Of a DNA stretch of 64,000 nucleotides, positions 45,650 through 55,575 are shown one piece after another; the stretch's first letter is position 1; the number at the start of each line of letters is the position of its first letter. This stretch comes from Isoetes taiwanensis (Eukaryota; Streptophyta; Lycopodiopsida; Isoetales; Isoetaceae). The stretch lies in contig JAJEKV010000031.1 in the NCBI GenBank assembly GCA_021234155.1, positions 13,881,748 through 13,945,747 of the forward strand, written 5' to 3'. A model generated the notes under the pieces. It worked only from the letters and a program-made list of their open reading frames with translations. It was not told the DNA's origin and did no database searches. The position numbers were made by a program, and so were the translations under genes.

Positions 45650-48639
45650 GGTCAATGGCATGCAAAATGCTAAAAATAAAGCCCCTAATGATGCTGATCA
45701 AGGCAAGGAAAAATCCCCAACTAATGAACATGATGGCCAAGGAAAGGAAAATACCTCAAATGATGTTCATGATGGCAAAGGAAAGGAAAAGACTCCAAAT
45801 GATGTTGATGATGGCAAAGGAAAGGAAAAGGCCTCAAATGAAAAGGATGATGCCAAAGGAAAGGAAATTGTACTTTATACTCGGGTCGATTGGAAAAACA
45901 AAAAGGTCAAGATCCCCGCATGCATGCAAACAGAGGCAAGAGGGAGAAGGGATTATTGTTCTAGCGAGATCCTATCAATGCAAAGATGAATGATGAAAGA
46001 TTAGGGGAGGACAGGTTAGGTGTGGCAATCTCAAAATTATATGACAATTGGAAGGAAAAGGGTTCAGGCAAACAAGAATGCCTAGCTTGTGTGAAGCAAC
46101 TAGAGGTTCCAACTATTGTTGCATGGCCTAGGGATGATATTCAACCGAGGGGAACTACACGTTTCCTATAGATGTAGAACCATTGTCAACAATGTTCACA
46201 CAAGGTGTAGCAAGAGGCCACTTCCAACTTTCAAACATTATCCCACCAAAAGATGCAAGTCGATTATGATTGTTCTCCTGAAGCTATGATGAAGGTTAGA
46301 GGAGGTGAATGTTGTTGGGCTTCTTGTGTTAGAATGTTCACAATAGAGGAGTTGGTGGGAGCAAGAGCTACATATCGGAACATAAGTGTGATAGCAGGAG
46401 GGAATTTCATGTACACCATATTTGGCTATGCAATTCAGGATGAAAGATCAAAGAAGAAAAGATTCCCATTGAATGGAAAGTGGATATGTTCAAAAGCATG
46501 GATGGCTATACATGGAATTCCAACCTCTTCTTGGCAATAACCGCAAAAGAGACATGAAAATGGTAGTAAAATTGCATTGCATGGGAACACCGGCCCGTAA
46601 GGCCTACCTCAAGAACTATAGCCTGCCAAAGGAAATATTTGAAAGATATGTGGATTTCAATGCAAAAAACATGCCACATAAGAGTAAGAAGGATGAACAG
46701 GGGTAGAGTTATTGTTGAAAAGAGATTGCCATCCCATTGTACCCGGAAGAGCATATTAGAGGAAATAAATGCATTGCTTCGAACTTGGAGTGGCCTCTAT
46801 ATCCCAAAATTTTTTTAGTAGGCTATGGAATAAGCATTTCAAGCATGTGACCATAGCAACTTCAAACAACTTTGCCAAGTGCAATTTATGTGCTAAGTCT
46901 GAAGGAGACACTAGATAAGACTGTGCAACCAAGTCTAAGGGCAAAGATAAGGGAACATATGAAGGACCATATGACGATCAACTATCATGTAGATCAACTT
47001 ATTGGATGTGGAGGACCTTATCTCGCAATGGAACCTAATAACTATCTATGTATTATACATGATAAAATGGACCAACAAAGACTTGTCTTCCACAATTCAA
47101 GTACATTCCTAAGTCATGTGGAAGATCATACCCTTTGCAGATTTCAATGATCGGGGCAATATTGCATGGGCAGTCTCGCACCTATTATGGCCATTTCAGT
47201 TTAGAGTTGTGGAGTGATGGTCCGTGATTTTCACATTGGGAGTATCATGAGGTGTTTAAGAAACTATGAGAAGGGTTACAATGGTCACCTACTGTGGATC
47301 CTACAAACTAGCCGCACTACATAGTGCATTGTTGGATGGAACCCCTAATAGTATTGAAAAGTTTAGCAAGGCAAGATTTAGGAGGAATGGACCTAATGAA
47401 CATGTTGGAGCTTCAACATCTCGCGGCTAAACCTCGAGATCTGCCCGAAAGCTCCTCTTGCAACTAGATAATTGTGCTGGTCAAAATAAGAATAGGTGGA
47501 TGTTTTCTTTCCTATCCTACTTAACAAATTGGGTATTTTTGAAAGAGTCAATTTGGGGTTCCTAATGCCCTGGACATACTCATGAGGATGTGGATGCATT
47601 GTTTGGAAAATATAGTCATGTATTGAGACAAACAGACAGCTTACCAACTTTCCCAAAGCTATTGGAAATATTTCATGGATGTACAAATCCATCTCCTATA
47701 GGATCTATCATAGAAGAAGTGCCCGATTGGAAGAGTTTTGTGGATGGTTATGCTCTCGACATGGAAGGTCATTCTAGACCTCTTCAATTCACTTTTGGGT
47801 GAGAGAAGGGATTCCAATCATGCAATGGAAAATGAGACCTTCGAGGAGAAGTGGAGAGGTGGGGCAGAAAATTTGGCTAGGGGATGCAAATGGCAAGCCT
47901 ATGATACCTCCCCGTCAACCAAAAGCTCTAAAACCAATCAAGAAGTCAAGCAATTGGGCTTGACTAAGGATGGCATCAATGACTACATCAAGCATTGGCA
48001 AACTAATTCAGATGAGACTAATCGTGCATTGATAGATTATTGGAAGAAGGTGATCAACTTGTTGGATGAGGTAGACACATCCTCAGAACAGCTGCTGGAA
48101 GGGTGGTTCCCTAAAAGTAAGTGGAAAACATTAGCTGGTGCTGACGAAGATGATGGTACCATTAGTAGCATTGTGAAGGCATATGCTCCTCCTCAATCTG
48201 ATAAACACTATGTTGGTCCTAAGAAGGATAGGCCAAAATATCTAGGCATGGATTGTTATGAACCTTCTATCGACGTGGAGTGCCACCAATTTGTAGTAGT
48301 AAAAAACCAGCAGATCTAGAGACCTATCCAGTGTGGTTGGGATGGACTATCTCAGATATTTGCAAAGAAGAAGGTGATGTTAACTTCAATAAGGTGCGCG
48401 TGGAATGGTGGTGTCCAGTACATCAGTTGAGTAATGTCACCGATAAAGAAAGATATTCAGATTGTTGGACAAAGAGGTGGAGGAGAAATCCTAGTGATCC
48501 TGATCTTTGGCTAGACATTGAAACCGTATTGTACTCATGGACTCCAAAAACTATTCCTAGTAAAACAGCGAGAGTTACAATACCTCAGGATGTAAGGAAT
48601 AAGGTTCTCATATCCTTGGGGATGTTGGTGGAAAAATGA
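45650..48639 (+). pseudogene. Transposase-like gene of element E (DUF7869-like), decayed
   Basis: Across several shifts the plus strand gives, in order: an N-terminus with about five KGKEK..NDV.DG repeats; TTMFTQGVARGHFQL-like and GKWICSKAWMAIHGIP blocks; PSHCTRKSILEEINALL; RLWNKHFKHVTIATSNNFAK then CNLC; LCIIHDKMDQQ; ILHGQSRTYYGHFSLELW; LLLQLDNCAGQNKNRWMFSF; GHTHEDVDALFGKY; and a C-terminal VRVEWWCPVHQL...YSDCWTKRW block ending EK and TGA at 48639. Asp in LHMD/IIHD.MDQ, LDNCAGQNKN and GHTHEDVD is the layout of the DUF7869 RNase-H-like transposase-derived proteins. The right TIR begins about 220 bp downstream. At least five shifts or stops make it inactive. Confidence 0.75.
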
Positions 48640-48858
48640 TTCTCAGTTACTATGTATCAATCACTTTTAATAAAAGTTGTGTACTACTTGAGTTTCATGA
48701 TATATGATTTTGTAATTTGAAGTTAAGGTGTGAATTTATATTCCCGTGTGTGATTATATGTTAACGTCTATTCTAGTCTAAGGGCAACAAAGTTACTAAA
48801 AAAGTGAATTTAACAAAGTTACTAAAAAGGTGCAATATAAAATTTATCCCAAAATTAA

Positions 48859-48889
48859 GACATAATCCCAATTTAATTGAATGATGGTT
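48859..48889 (-). repeat. Right TIR of element E
   Basis: Perfect inverted match to 36745-36775. Confidence 0.9.
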
Positions 48890-49474
48890 TTTTTTTATTA
48901 ACAGATTAATGTAATCACTTAATTAATTTTAATCCAAAACTTTCTTTAACTAATTTGAAAAAATATTATTTTAATCATATGGAGTTCTTCTTAAATGAAA
49001 ATATAATTTTAAATAGATTGAAGTGAAAATTAATTTTGAAAACAATTTTTATGCTTTAGTAACCATTATACTTTTGACCTAAAGATACAAATAATAGTTT
49101 ATTTATGAAGTAAAACACATAAACAATTAATCAATAAATAAACTATTTATACTTTTTTATTAACAGATTAATGTAATCACTTTAATCCAAAACTTTCTTT
49201 AACTAATTTGAAAAAATATTATTTTAATCATGTGGAGTTCTTCTTAAATGAAAATATAATTTAAATAGATTGAAGTGAAAATTAATTTTGAAAGCAATTT
49301 TTATGCTTTAGTAACCATTATACTTTTGACCTAAAGATAAACCAATAAAATTATTAGATTCAATAAGAGTTGAATCTAATAATCTGAAGTACATATAATC
49401 TTATAATTACATCCTTGAAGTAAATTTATTAGATTTGAATAAGTCCAGATTTTGTTAAATCTTCATTAATGATG
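48890..49474 (-). repeat. Arm D, right arm (outer part) of the 26-kb block
   Basis: Continuation of arm C. Inverted copy of arms A, B and L: its complement reads AAAATCTGGACTTATTCAAA and TTATAAGATTATATGTACTT. Holds one more ~268-bp tandem unit than arm B. Confidence 0.85.
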
Positions 49475-49482
49475 AGTAATAT
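49475..49482. repeat. 8-bp target-site duplication, right copy
   Basis: AGTAATAT, identical to 23341-23348. Confidence 0.6.
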
Positions 49483-50882
49483 AGCATAAAGAGAATGAAA
49501 CTCTGGATCAAAGAATTTCTGATACCTTTTTATTACAACCAAGGGCAATTTTGTAATCATCATCCGGAGTAACTTGACTATAATCTTTAGCGTCATAGAT
49601 TGTCATATTGCTCGCCCTGTTGACCTTCTCTGTGTGTCCTCCTTAGCAATTTTATACAACTCCCTCCATGGTTGTAAACTTGCATGCATTGTTCATAACC
49701 TCTAGCATAGATTGTCATATTTCTCGCCCTGTTGACCTTCTCTGTGTGTCCTCCTTAGCAGTTTTATACAACTCCCTCCATGGTTGTAAACTTGCAGTAT
49801 TATTAAGAACAAATGTGCTACACAAGACACATGTCATCGCTCAAACTTCGTTCTACTCCATTATCATGTAATACTTCTGATGTAATCTCCTTGGGTTCTT
49901 CTTTCTCCCATAATTTAGGACCAAGAGGATGACAAGAGGTAGTGGCATCGTTTAGAGAAAATAGTGTTTCTTGTACATGATGACCTTCATCCATGCAACC
50001 CTTTGGTTTTGCCATTTGACAATATCCATTTGCTAGGAGCAGGTCGGTCCTGCCAACCTTATGTCATTTGGAATATGTATCAACAGATATACTTATGTAT
50101 ATAAGCACATTGCTATTTGCACTTATAGTTGATAGAAGTAAAATTATATAATTGCATAGAATTTGTTTAGTAGTACCTGTAGGTCAAAAAAATTGGTCAA
50201 TTTTTTTTTTCAATGTCATAAAGCAGTATAATCATTTCCTCCTCTACTTTTGATATCTCAACCACTTCAATTTCTTTGAAGGAGTCCCGCTTGCAAAGTT
50301 TTCCAATCGGAATATAATGCTTCTTACTTGTGGGGTCAAAAAGTCTCCTATTACACATGGAAGTATATGCTGCAAAGTTTTGCAGTATCATGCATATGTT
50401 ACAATATGACTTATCACAAGAAACAGAAGTACAACAATCAAAGTATACCTGAAGAAACTTGTGCCAATCATACGTCTTTAACCCAGTGAGGTTGCCTTTT
50501 TTTGTGAATCTCCTGCTCAAAGAGCCCCATATCTAGCTGGCGTGCATATCTTTGCCATCCTCTTATTTACTTCAACATGTTGTTTCTTTCCTAGAACCCA
50601 TGCACCTTGTTTTCATGTTAGAGTTTTCTTGCCTTTCTTCTCGATGGGCCAATATTTCTTTTTTATTTTATGCTCTTTCAGATCCAGCCTAACACCCAAG
50701 GTTTCACATTCACCTGTTAAATGCTGCCAAAGAGAATGAGCAACATTCTTGAAAATGTGCATAGGATCAAGTAAATGAACTAGCTCCAAGTCTTTCCAAT
50801 TCTCCAACCTATAAAAAATAGATAATCGCTTCATTCCAGGAGGAAGTTTTGCATTGGTATTTTCATAACAAGTGTGCACCAT
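49483..50882 (-). pseudogene. CACTA TNP2-type transposase, N-terminal part
   Basis: Minus strand in order: LPPGMKRLSIFYRLENWKDL, LVHLLDPMHIFKNVAHSLWQ and ETLGVRLDLKEHKIKKKYWP (50882-50613), the Tnp2 core where .DPMHI.KNV is diagnostic; GLKTYDWHKFLQVYFDCC and NICMILQNFAAYTSMCNRR (50520-50197), a DUF4218-like block; AKPKGCMDEGHHVQETLFSL (50015 down), its end; then FVLNNTASLQPWRELYK, DAKDYSQVTPDDDYKIALGC and NKKVSEIL reaching 49483. Shifts separate the parts, and a 113-bp tandem duplication (49593-49796) repeats the PWRELYK coding stretch. The same gene resumes at 23340 with its DUF4216 part. CACTA identity is well supported; no CACTA termini are seen in the window. Confidence 0.75.
49593..49796. 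repeat. 113-bp tandem duplication within TNP2 coding sequence
   Basis: CATAGATTGTCATATT and TGTTGACCTTCTCTGTGTGT through CCATGGTTGTAAACTTGCA occur twice, 113 bp apart. Not a multiple of three, so it shifts the frame. Confidence 0.85.
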
Positions 50883-51005
50883 AATAGTTAGATCTCAGGG
50901 ACAATGCGGCCACCAATATTTCTTGGCATCCCATACCATAGAAATATAACATTATGCCAACCATTAACATGCATACAAATTCACCACAATGATCTGTGAA
51001 TTATT

Positions 51006-51235
51006 TTAGTCATAACAATCTAGATGTTGTTGCAATCCACTAGCAGTTATGACCTCCATAACATCATCTGCAAACATCAATAGTCGGATTACATAACTTC
51101 CCAACTGTGCACCTACTCCACCAAGCATTGCTAGCCAACTTTCAAGCTCGTTCATAAATAAATAAAAAAGTGTGGGAGAGCACGGACAATCCTGTGCGAC
51201 CCCTATGCTATTCACAATCTGATCCGGTCCTGTAA
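51006..51235 (-). pseudogene. LINE reverse transcriptase fragment
   Basis: Reads IGVAQDCPCSPTLFYLFMNE, LESWLAMLGGVGAQLGSYVI, RLLMFADDVMEVI and LQQHLDCYD. These are RT motifs around the FADD catalytic box, similar to the LINE at 29206-33448 (GVKQGCPCSPLLFGLF, LLLFADDIVL) but diverged and on the other strand. Conserved QG has become QD. A further LINE-like piece, EEVRAYARKTVKRAQWRAKS, occurs on the plus strand near 51297, so the neighbourhood is rearranged LINE debris. Confidence 0.75.
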
Positions 51236-51399
51236 ATGGAAAGGACTATTCAATTAGATAAGAATGGCAAGAGATCAAGCTTGGAAATGCCAGGAGGAAG
51301 TTCGAGCATACGCCAGAAAAACAGTAAAAAGGGCACAATGGAGAGCAAAAAGTGATTCTTAAAATACTTATACCCTGGATTGAGGGATTCTGAAGGTAA

Positions 51400-52100
51400 C
51401 GATATTGTCTTCGGGGTCTCAGCCATTTTTCAACGGGATCCGTTCAGGAACCCGTACTGACACACATCATGTGGCACTTGACTGATCCTCCCGTAAAAAA
51501 TCCCACAACCTCACGGCAGTCTGTGGAGATCCCGGCCTCCAAACACCTAAAAGATCACGACCTCTGGGATCACCTGAGCGATTCCAACCTCTAGAATCAC
51601 CGGTGGTAACTGATACTGTCTTTAAATTTAGCCAGTGTTGATCCCATCCTCTGGAATTCCCACATGCCCTGAGATTATTCCATCCTCCAGGATCACTGCT
51701 GGTTGGCTGATATCTACTACAATTATTGCCATAGTTATCCTGGTACCTCCGAGATCCAAGTCCAGCTTGACGTGGATCCTATCTTCTAGGATCCCCATAA
51801 TTGGTTGATAACAGTGGAGGTGATGTGATCTCGGCCATGGAGATCACCCCATGTTTGATGTGGATCCTGGCCTCTGAGATCACTAATGCCTGATGTAGAT
51901 CCATGCTTGTAGAGTCATCAATGCCTCACATAGATCCCCGCCTCCAACTCAAGCATGCTTTGCCGATATCGGGTCCTAGTATCAACCGAAGATATCTCGT
52001 TCTCCGGGATCACCACCATGCTTACACCTATGATTCCAGAGGACAGCATATGAAAACCATTGGACGGTGGAGATTGGATGTGGACTAAGCGATCGAGGTT
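51400..52100. repeat. Degenerate repeats rich in GGATC and CCTC motifs
   Basis: CTGGGATCAC, CTCTAGAATCACC, CCTCCAGGATCAC and CCTCTGAGATCAC recur about every 40-60 bp. On the minus strand this can read as a Gly/Arg/Asp-rich frame (GDSRGWNRSGDPRGRDL), broken by stops. It could be a decayed low-complexity coding region or a non-coding tandem array. Confidence 0.4.
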
Positions 52101-52488
52101 TGACTTTGATGGTTGTTGAGCCGGATCCTTGCATCCTTGCTTAAACGTCCAAGATAGTCCCAGAAAATGGTCTAGACCTCCAAAGCTGTTTAGAGGCACA
52201 ACTGAAGACTTTGTTTCTACTGAAGCTAATAGGATATAGGAGTCTAGAAGTTGGGAGCATTAACATGGATGTGTGGCATTTCAACTTATTGCTTGGTGTG
52301 TGAATAGGAGAAATGAAGCAAATTTGTAAATGACTTACGCATTCACCAACTATTCAATAAAGATTCGTGTTATAATGCACCATTGGGTTGTAAGTAAACT
52401 TTCTTAATATTTGAGTACCCATCGGAGTAACAAGATCACTTATACAACTTGGCTCAATTGCCAAGCAAGCAATTCAAAGGCTACTATC
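52101..52488. other. Stretch without recognised gene
   Basis: Nothing recognisable. It ends at the left LTR. Confidence 0.5.
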
Positions 52489-54175
52489 GCGGACGTTCCA
52501 AAGACAAAGATACGCCCGTGACGATATTGTACCGCCATCGCCACGCCATTACGCCACCCTCGACCGACGCGGTACGCCAACGTGTAGCCAAGTGGGTAGC
52601 CCCTAGGGGGCAACTTGCTAAGAATGTGCATTAGTATTAATGTGCACATTTTCCAATGTACACATTAATGTGGGCACACATTTCCATGTGGCCACTTGAT
52701 GCCAAGTGGGCCATACCCATAGGTGCAATTAATGTGCACATTTTCCAATGTACATTCATTAATGTGCACACATTTCCATGTGAGCACATTTGGGTGCACA
52801 CATTTCCATGTGGGCACATTTGGCCACCTAGCCCTTAAAGGCAAGTGGGCTTTTCCCACTATCCCACATGCCTAAAGGGGATAATTGGAAACCCTAGCCA
52901 CCCCTTGTCTATTTAAGTAGGAGAACCCTAACTTGCCCATTTTCGCTTTCTAGGGTTTTAGAGCTCGCTTTGGCTGCCTCAAGAGCCAAAACCGCCTCCC
53001 CGCACTGGCCCCGAGAGAACCGCATCATTAGTTTTCCTTGATTCGAGCATTTCAAATAGATGGTCGAGTTCGTGTCGAGGAGGAACTCAAGGATCGTATT
53101 TAGGCAATTTAGTAGTCTAAACCCCATTTCACCCATCGAATCAAAAGGGTTTAGCCTCTTAAATTGCCCATAGCAGCCCCTCTAGAATTCTAGATAGCAG
53201 ATTCTAACTAAAGAACCTAACTCTATGATATAGATTAGATCTTGTTCTTTAGTTCTTCCGTGATGTATATGGATGATGTATCTCTGTGAACTCCTTTGTA
53301 TTGGGAAGGGGGTAGAGACCTAAAGCTTGGTAGTAGATGCTCCTAGATTAGCCTCTAGCACACTATAGATGCCCCTCAAGCACAAGAGCCACACCGGGTT
53401 GTGGGTGAAGGGGCCGACCGCTTATAAGGAGGTTCGTGTTCGACTCTTGAACGATCCCTATGGTGTGTTAGTGCTACCGGGGATCATTGTGACTAGGTCC
53501 AATGGCTTGCCACCTGCGGTGGGCAAGGCATGGGCCTCGACACTGGGTGAGGTGGTGGATATGACCTTCCATTGAGTTCAAGTCGAATACTGGGCAAAGG
53601 GCCCTCTAGTCACCTTGAGTCGCAAGATGTAGATCTCGAGGGGAGAGATCCCTACCGCCCCATCTGAATCGGGAGATAAAACCCGTGAATAGCCCCGCTG
53701 GCTATGTATCCGTGGCTGATCGAGTCCCAACACTTTTCAGCCTACTCGCAAAGTGTGCACGCGGGGCGGATGGAGTGGACAACCCTAAGCCATGTTCATA
53801 TGCCACCCAAATCCATTGCCATGAATTCATGCCCAATGAACTCGAGACCCAAGCCGCCGGGCCATCCCTTTGAGTCCGAGCCTTGGGTAGGATTCCCTAT
53901 GTGATGTGCTGATCTTTGTCTATGCAGATATGTGGAGGACCATCCTTCGCGATGGTCATATGATGTTGATGTATGTGCTACCGACATGTATGTTTACGCC
54001 CGGGCAGCCTAGGTAGGCCCCGAGGGAGATCTGGTGCAATGACCCTTCCACTCTTCCCACTGGAACCCGCCACGGGTTGCGGTCATGTGGAGGGCCCCAG
54101 ATTAGCATGGAGCTGGTATGGGGATGAACTCGTTTGTATACCGGTGAGGGCACCGTGATGCGGTAGGGGACGCCA
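52489..54175 (+). repeat. 5' LTR
   Basis: Aligns with 62468 onward, starting ...GACG.TCCAAAGACAAAGAT. The first bases are mutated (GCG where the 3' copy has TGT). It ends ...CGCCA just before the primer-binding site. Contains repeated CACATTTCCATGTG-type motifs (52620-52830) and a TATA-like CTATTTAAG at about 52908. Confidence 0.85.
52620..52830. repeat. Short repeats inside the LTR promoter region
   Basis: TTAATGTGCACATTTTCCAA and CACACATTTCCATGTG recur several times, and equally at 62605-62810 in the other LTR. Upstream of the TATA-like site, they could act as enhancers. Confidence 0.7.
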
Positions 54176-54178
54176 CGC

Positions 54179-54189
54179 TGGTATCGAGC
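54179..54189 (+). promoter_or_regulatory. Primer-binding site (tRNA-Met type)
   Basis: TGGTATCGAGC, one base short of the usual plant TGGTATCAGAGC, three bases after the LTR end. Confidence 0.6.
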
Positions 54190-54360
54190 AATGTTCTTGG
54201 AGACCAAGAGCAAAGCACCGACCATGCTCCCAAAGAGTACTAACTTGATAGGATCCTCAAACCCTCGAAAATGGGAAATTGTTTCTCATTTTTGTAGTAT
54301 ATGCTAAGCTAACAACAATTAAAGTGAATTAGTAGCGTGAATTAAAGTGAATTAGTAGCG

Positions 54361-54423
54361 CTTAAAAAAAAAAAAAAAGTGAGCCAAATAGGATGGTCTC
54401 ACACGTCGCGAAAACAGTGAGAG

Positions 54424-54474
<51 letters not shown>

Positions 54475-54534
54475 TAAAAAGTCAAAAAAATTAAAAAAGT
54501 AACTTAGTAATTCGAATTTCAGCCTAGGAATTAG

Positions 54535-54574
<40 letters not shown>

Positions 54575-54590
54575 AGTTTAAAAAGTAAAA
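54361..54590. repeat. Poly-A runs with a short duplicated unit
   Basis: Runs of 15 to about 48 A. A block containing AGTAACTTAGTAATTCGAAT and GCCTAGGAATTAGCTA occurs twice (about 54498 and 54602), each next to an A run. Confidence 0.8.
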
Positions 54591-54639
54591 AAAAATTAGA
54601 AAAGTAACTTAGTAATTCGAATTTCAGCCTAGGAATTAG

Positions 54640-54885
54640 CTAGATTAGCTTTCTAATCTATTTAAACCTCATCTTAAAAGAATTCCCACAAAGATGGCGG
54701 AATTGAACCTCCCACCCACAGGGTTGAACCCCCCCAAACCCCCCCGTGCCAACCACTGAGGGCGAGCATCATTTGTGTTTGAATTATAATCCTTAATTAA
54801 ATTTAAGCTGTAATAATGTTAGATAATATTAATGGCCAAGCCTTAGACTTAGAACCAAGACCCTTAAGCTAGATAGAGTCATCAT
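54640..54885 (-). repeat. Dispersed repeat, inverted copy of 17495-17730
   Basis: Its complement reads AATTTAATTAAGGATTATAA and GATGCTCGCCCTCAG. It lies within the LARD interior, so the copy came in with, or inserted into, the element. Confidence 0.7.
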
Positions 54886-55305
54886 CCCGATAGACACCAA
54901 GCCTCCGATCGACATGACGCCAAGACCAAACGCACCACTCGACTCCCTCGACAAGGCTAAAATGCCTCGAGGCCAAGGAGGCTGAAGGAAACAAGAAGAG
55001 GAGAGGGCGTAACGAGAGCGGGAGGCCGTGGGTCAAGAAGCGCCAGAGAGCGTAAGCCGGTCCAACATTTTGAAGACTCAACAAACCGCGACAAGACACA
55101 CCAAGGAGTAACTCTAATGAAGAAAGATATGCACTTACCAATCATATCAAAGGAGAACCTTATTAATTTCAGAAATGATAAAATTTGTTTAATACAACGC
55201 GGTTTTAGAGTAAATTATAATCAGATAAAGTTACTTAATTAAGTTAAGTTATAGAATTCTAGCTTTTGTTTTAGTCAAATTGGAGCTTTTGAGCAAAATT
55301 GAGAC

Positions 55306-55575
55306 GATGTCCCACACGTCGCCGCCAGACGATTTCTAGATTTTAGGAATCTGGGTCAAGCGCAACGTGTGAGACCATGCCCAAAAATGCCCAAAACAGC
55401 TCCAAATCGACCAAGTAAGGGGTCAATTCTCGCCTAACTCGATGAGTTTAGTGGAATTACAGCCTTTTAGATCACTTAAATTGAGTAAGCCTAGCCCAAT
55501 TAGGGACCCATGTCTCACACGCCGCCCGGACAGATTTCTACATTCTCAAAATCGGGCCCAAGCAACGCAGAGACC
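55306..55575. repeat. Direct repeat pair ~205 bp apart
   Basis: CCCACACGTCGCCGCCAGAC...GATTTCTA and CTCACACGCCGCCCGGAC...GATTTCTA, each followed by AAGCGCAACG or AAGCAACG. A related CTCACACGTCGCG lies at about 54402. Confidence 0.6.

Larger units (their letters stand above)
36745..48889. mobile_element. Element E: 12.1-kb TIR transposon with cargo genes
   Basis: Perfect 31-bp terminal inverted repeats (36745-36775 and 48859-48889) begin AACCATCATTCAATTAAATT. Deleting the element joins CTATTCATATTTT to TTTTTATTAACAG and recreates the repeat sequence found intact at 36465-36490. Target duplication is ambiguous in a T run, about four T. A decayed transposase gene runs right to the right end. 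A leftward multi-exon gene set with an FCP1-like phosphatase domain fills the left half, and a DUF8039-like exon and another ORF lie between. Gaps between exons carry CGCGCC-type palindromes. I cannot place it in a named superfamily. Confidence 0.85.
23349..49474. mobile_element. ~26-kb nested insertion block splitting the TNP2 gene
   Basis: The outer arms (from 23349 rightward; from 49474 leftward) are inverted copies sharing ACTTATTCA..TCT.ATAA and TTATAAGATTATATGTA. Related arms recur inside at 28896-29008 (minus), 33658-34002 (plus), 34699-35183 (plus) and 36346-36744 (minus). Between the arms are an eIF4A fragment, unknown coding pieces and a receptor-kinase fragment, the layout of a gene-capturing TIR element. 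Three later insertions, a Helitron, a LINE and element E, make up about 21.5 kb of the length. Whether the block arrived as one composite or by repeated nesting of one family cannot be settled here. The 8-bp outer duplication favours one event for the outermost ends. Confidence 0.6.

Noticed and set aside
52637-52859. Overlapping frames inside the LTR (Cys/His-rich peptides)
   Set aside because: Products of the CACATTTCCATGTG repeats, present in both LTRs and in several frames.
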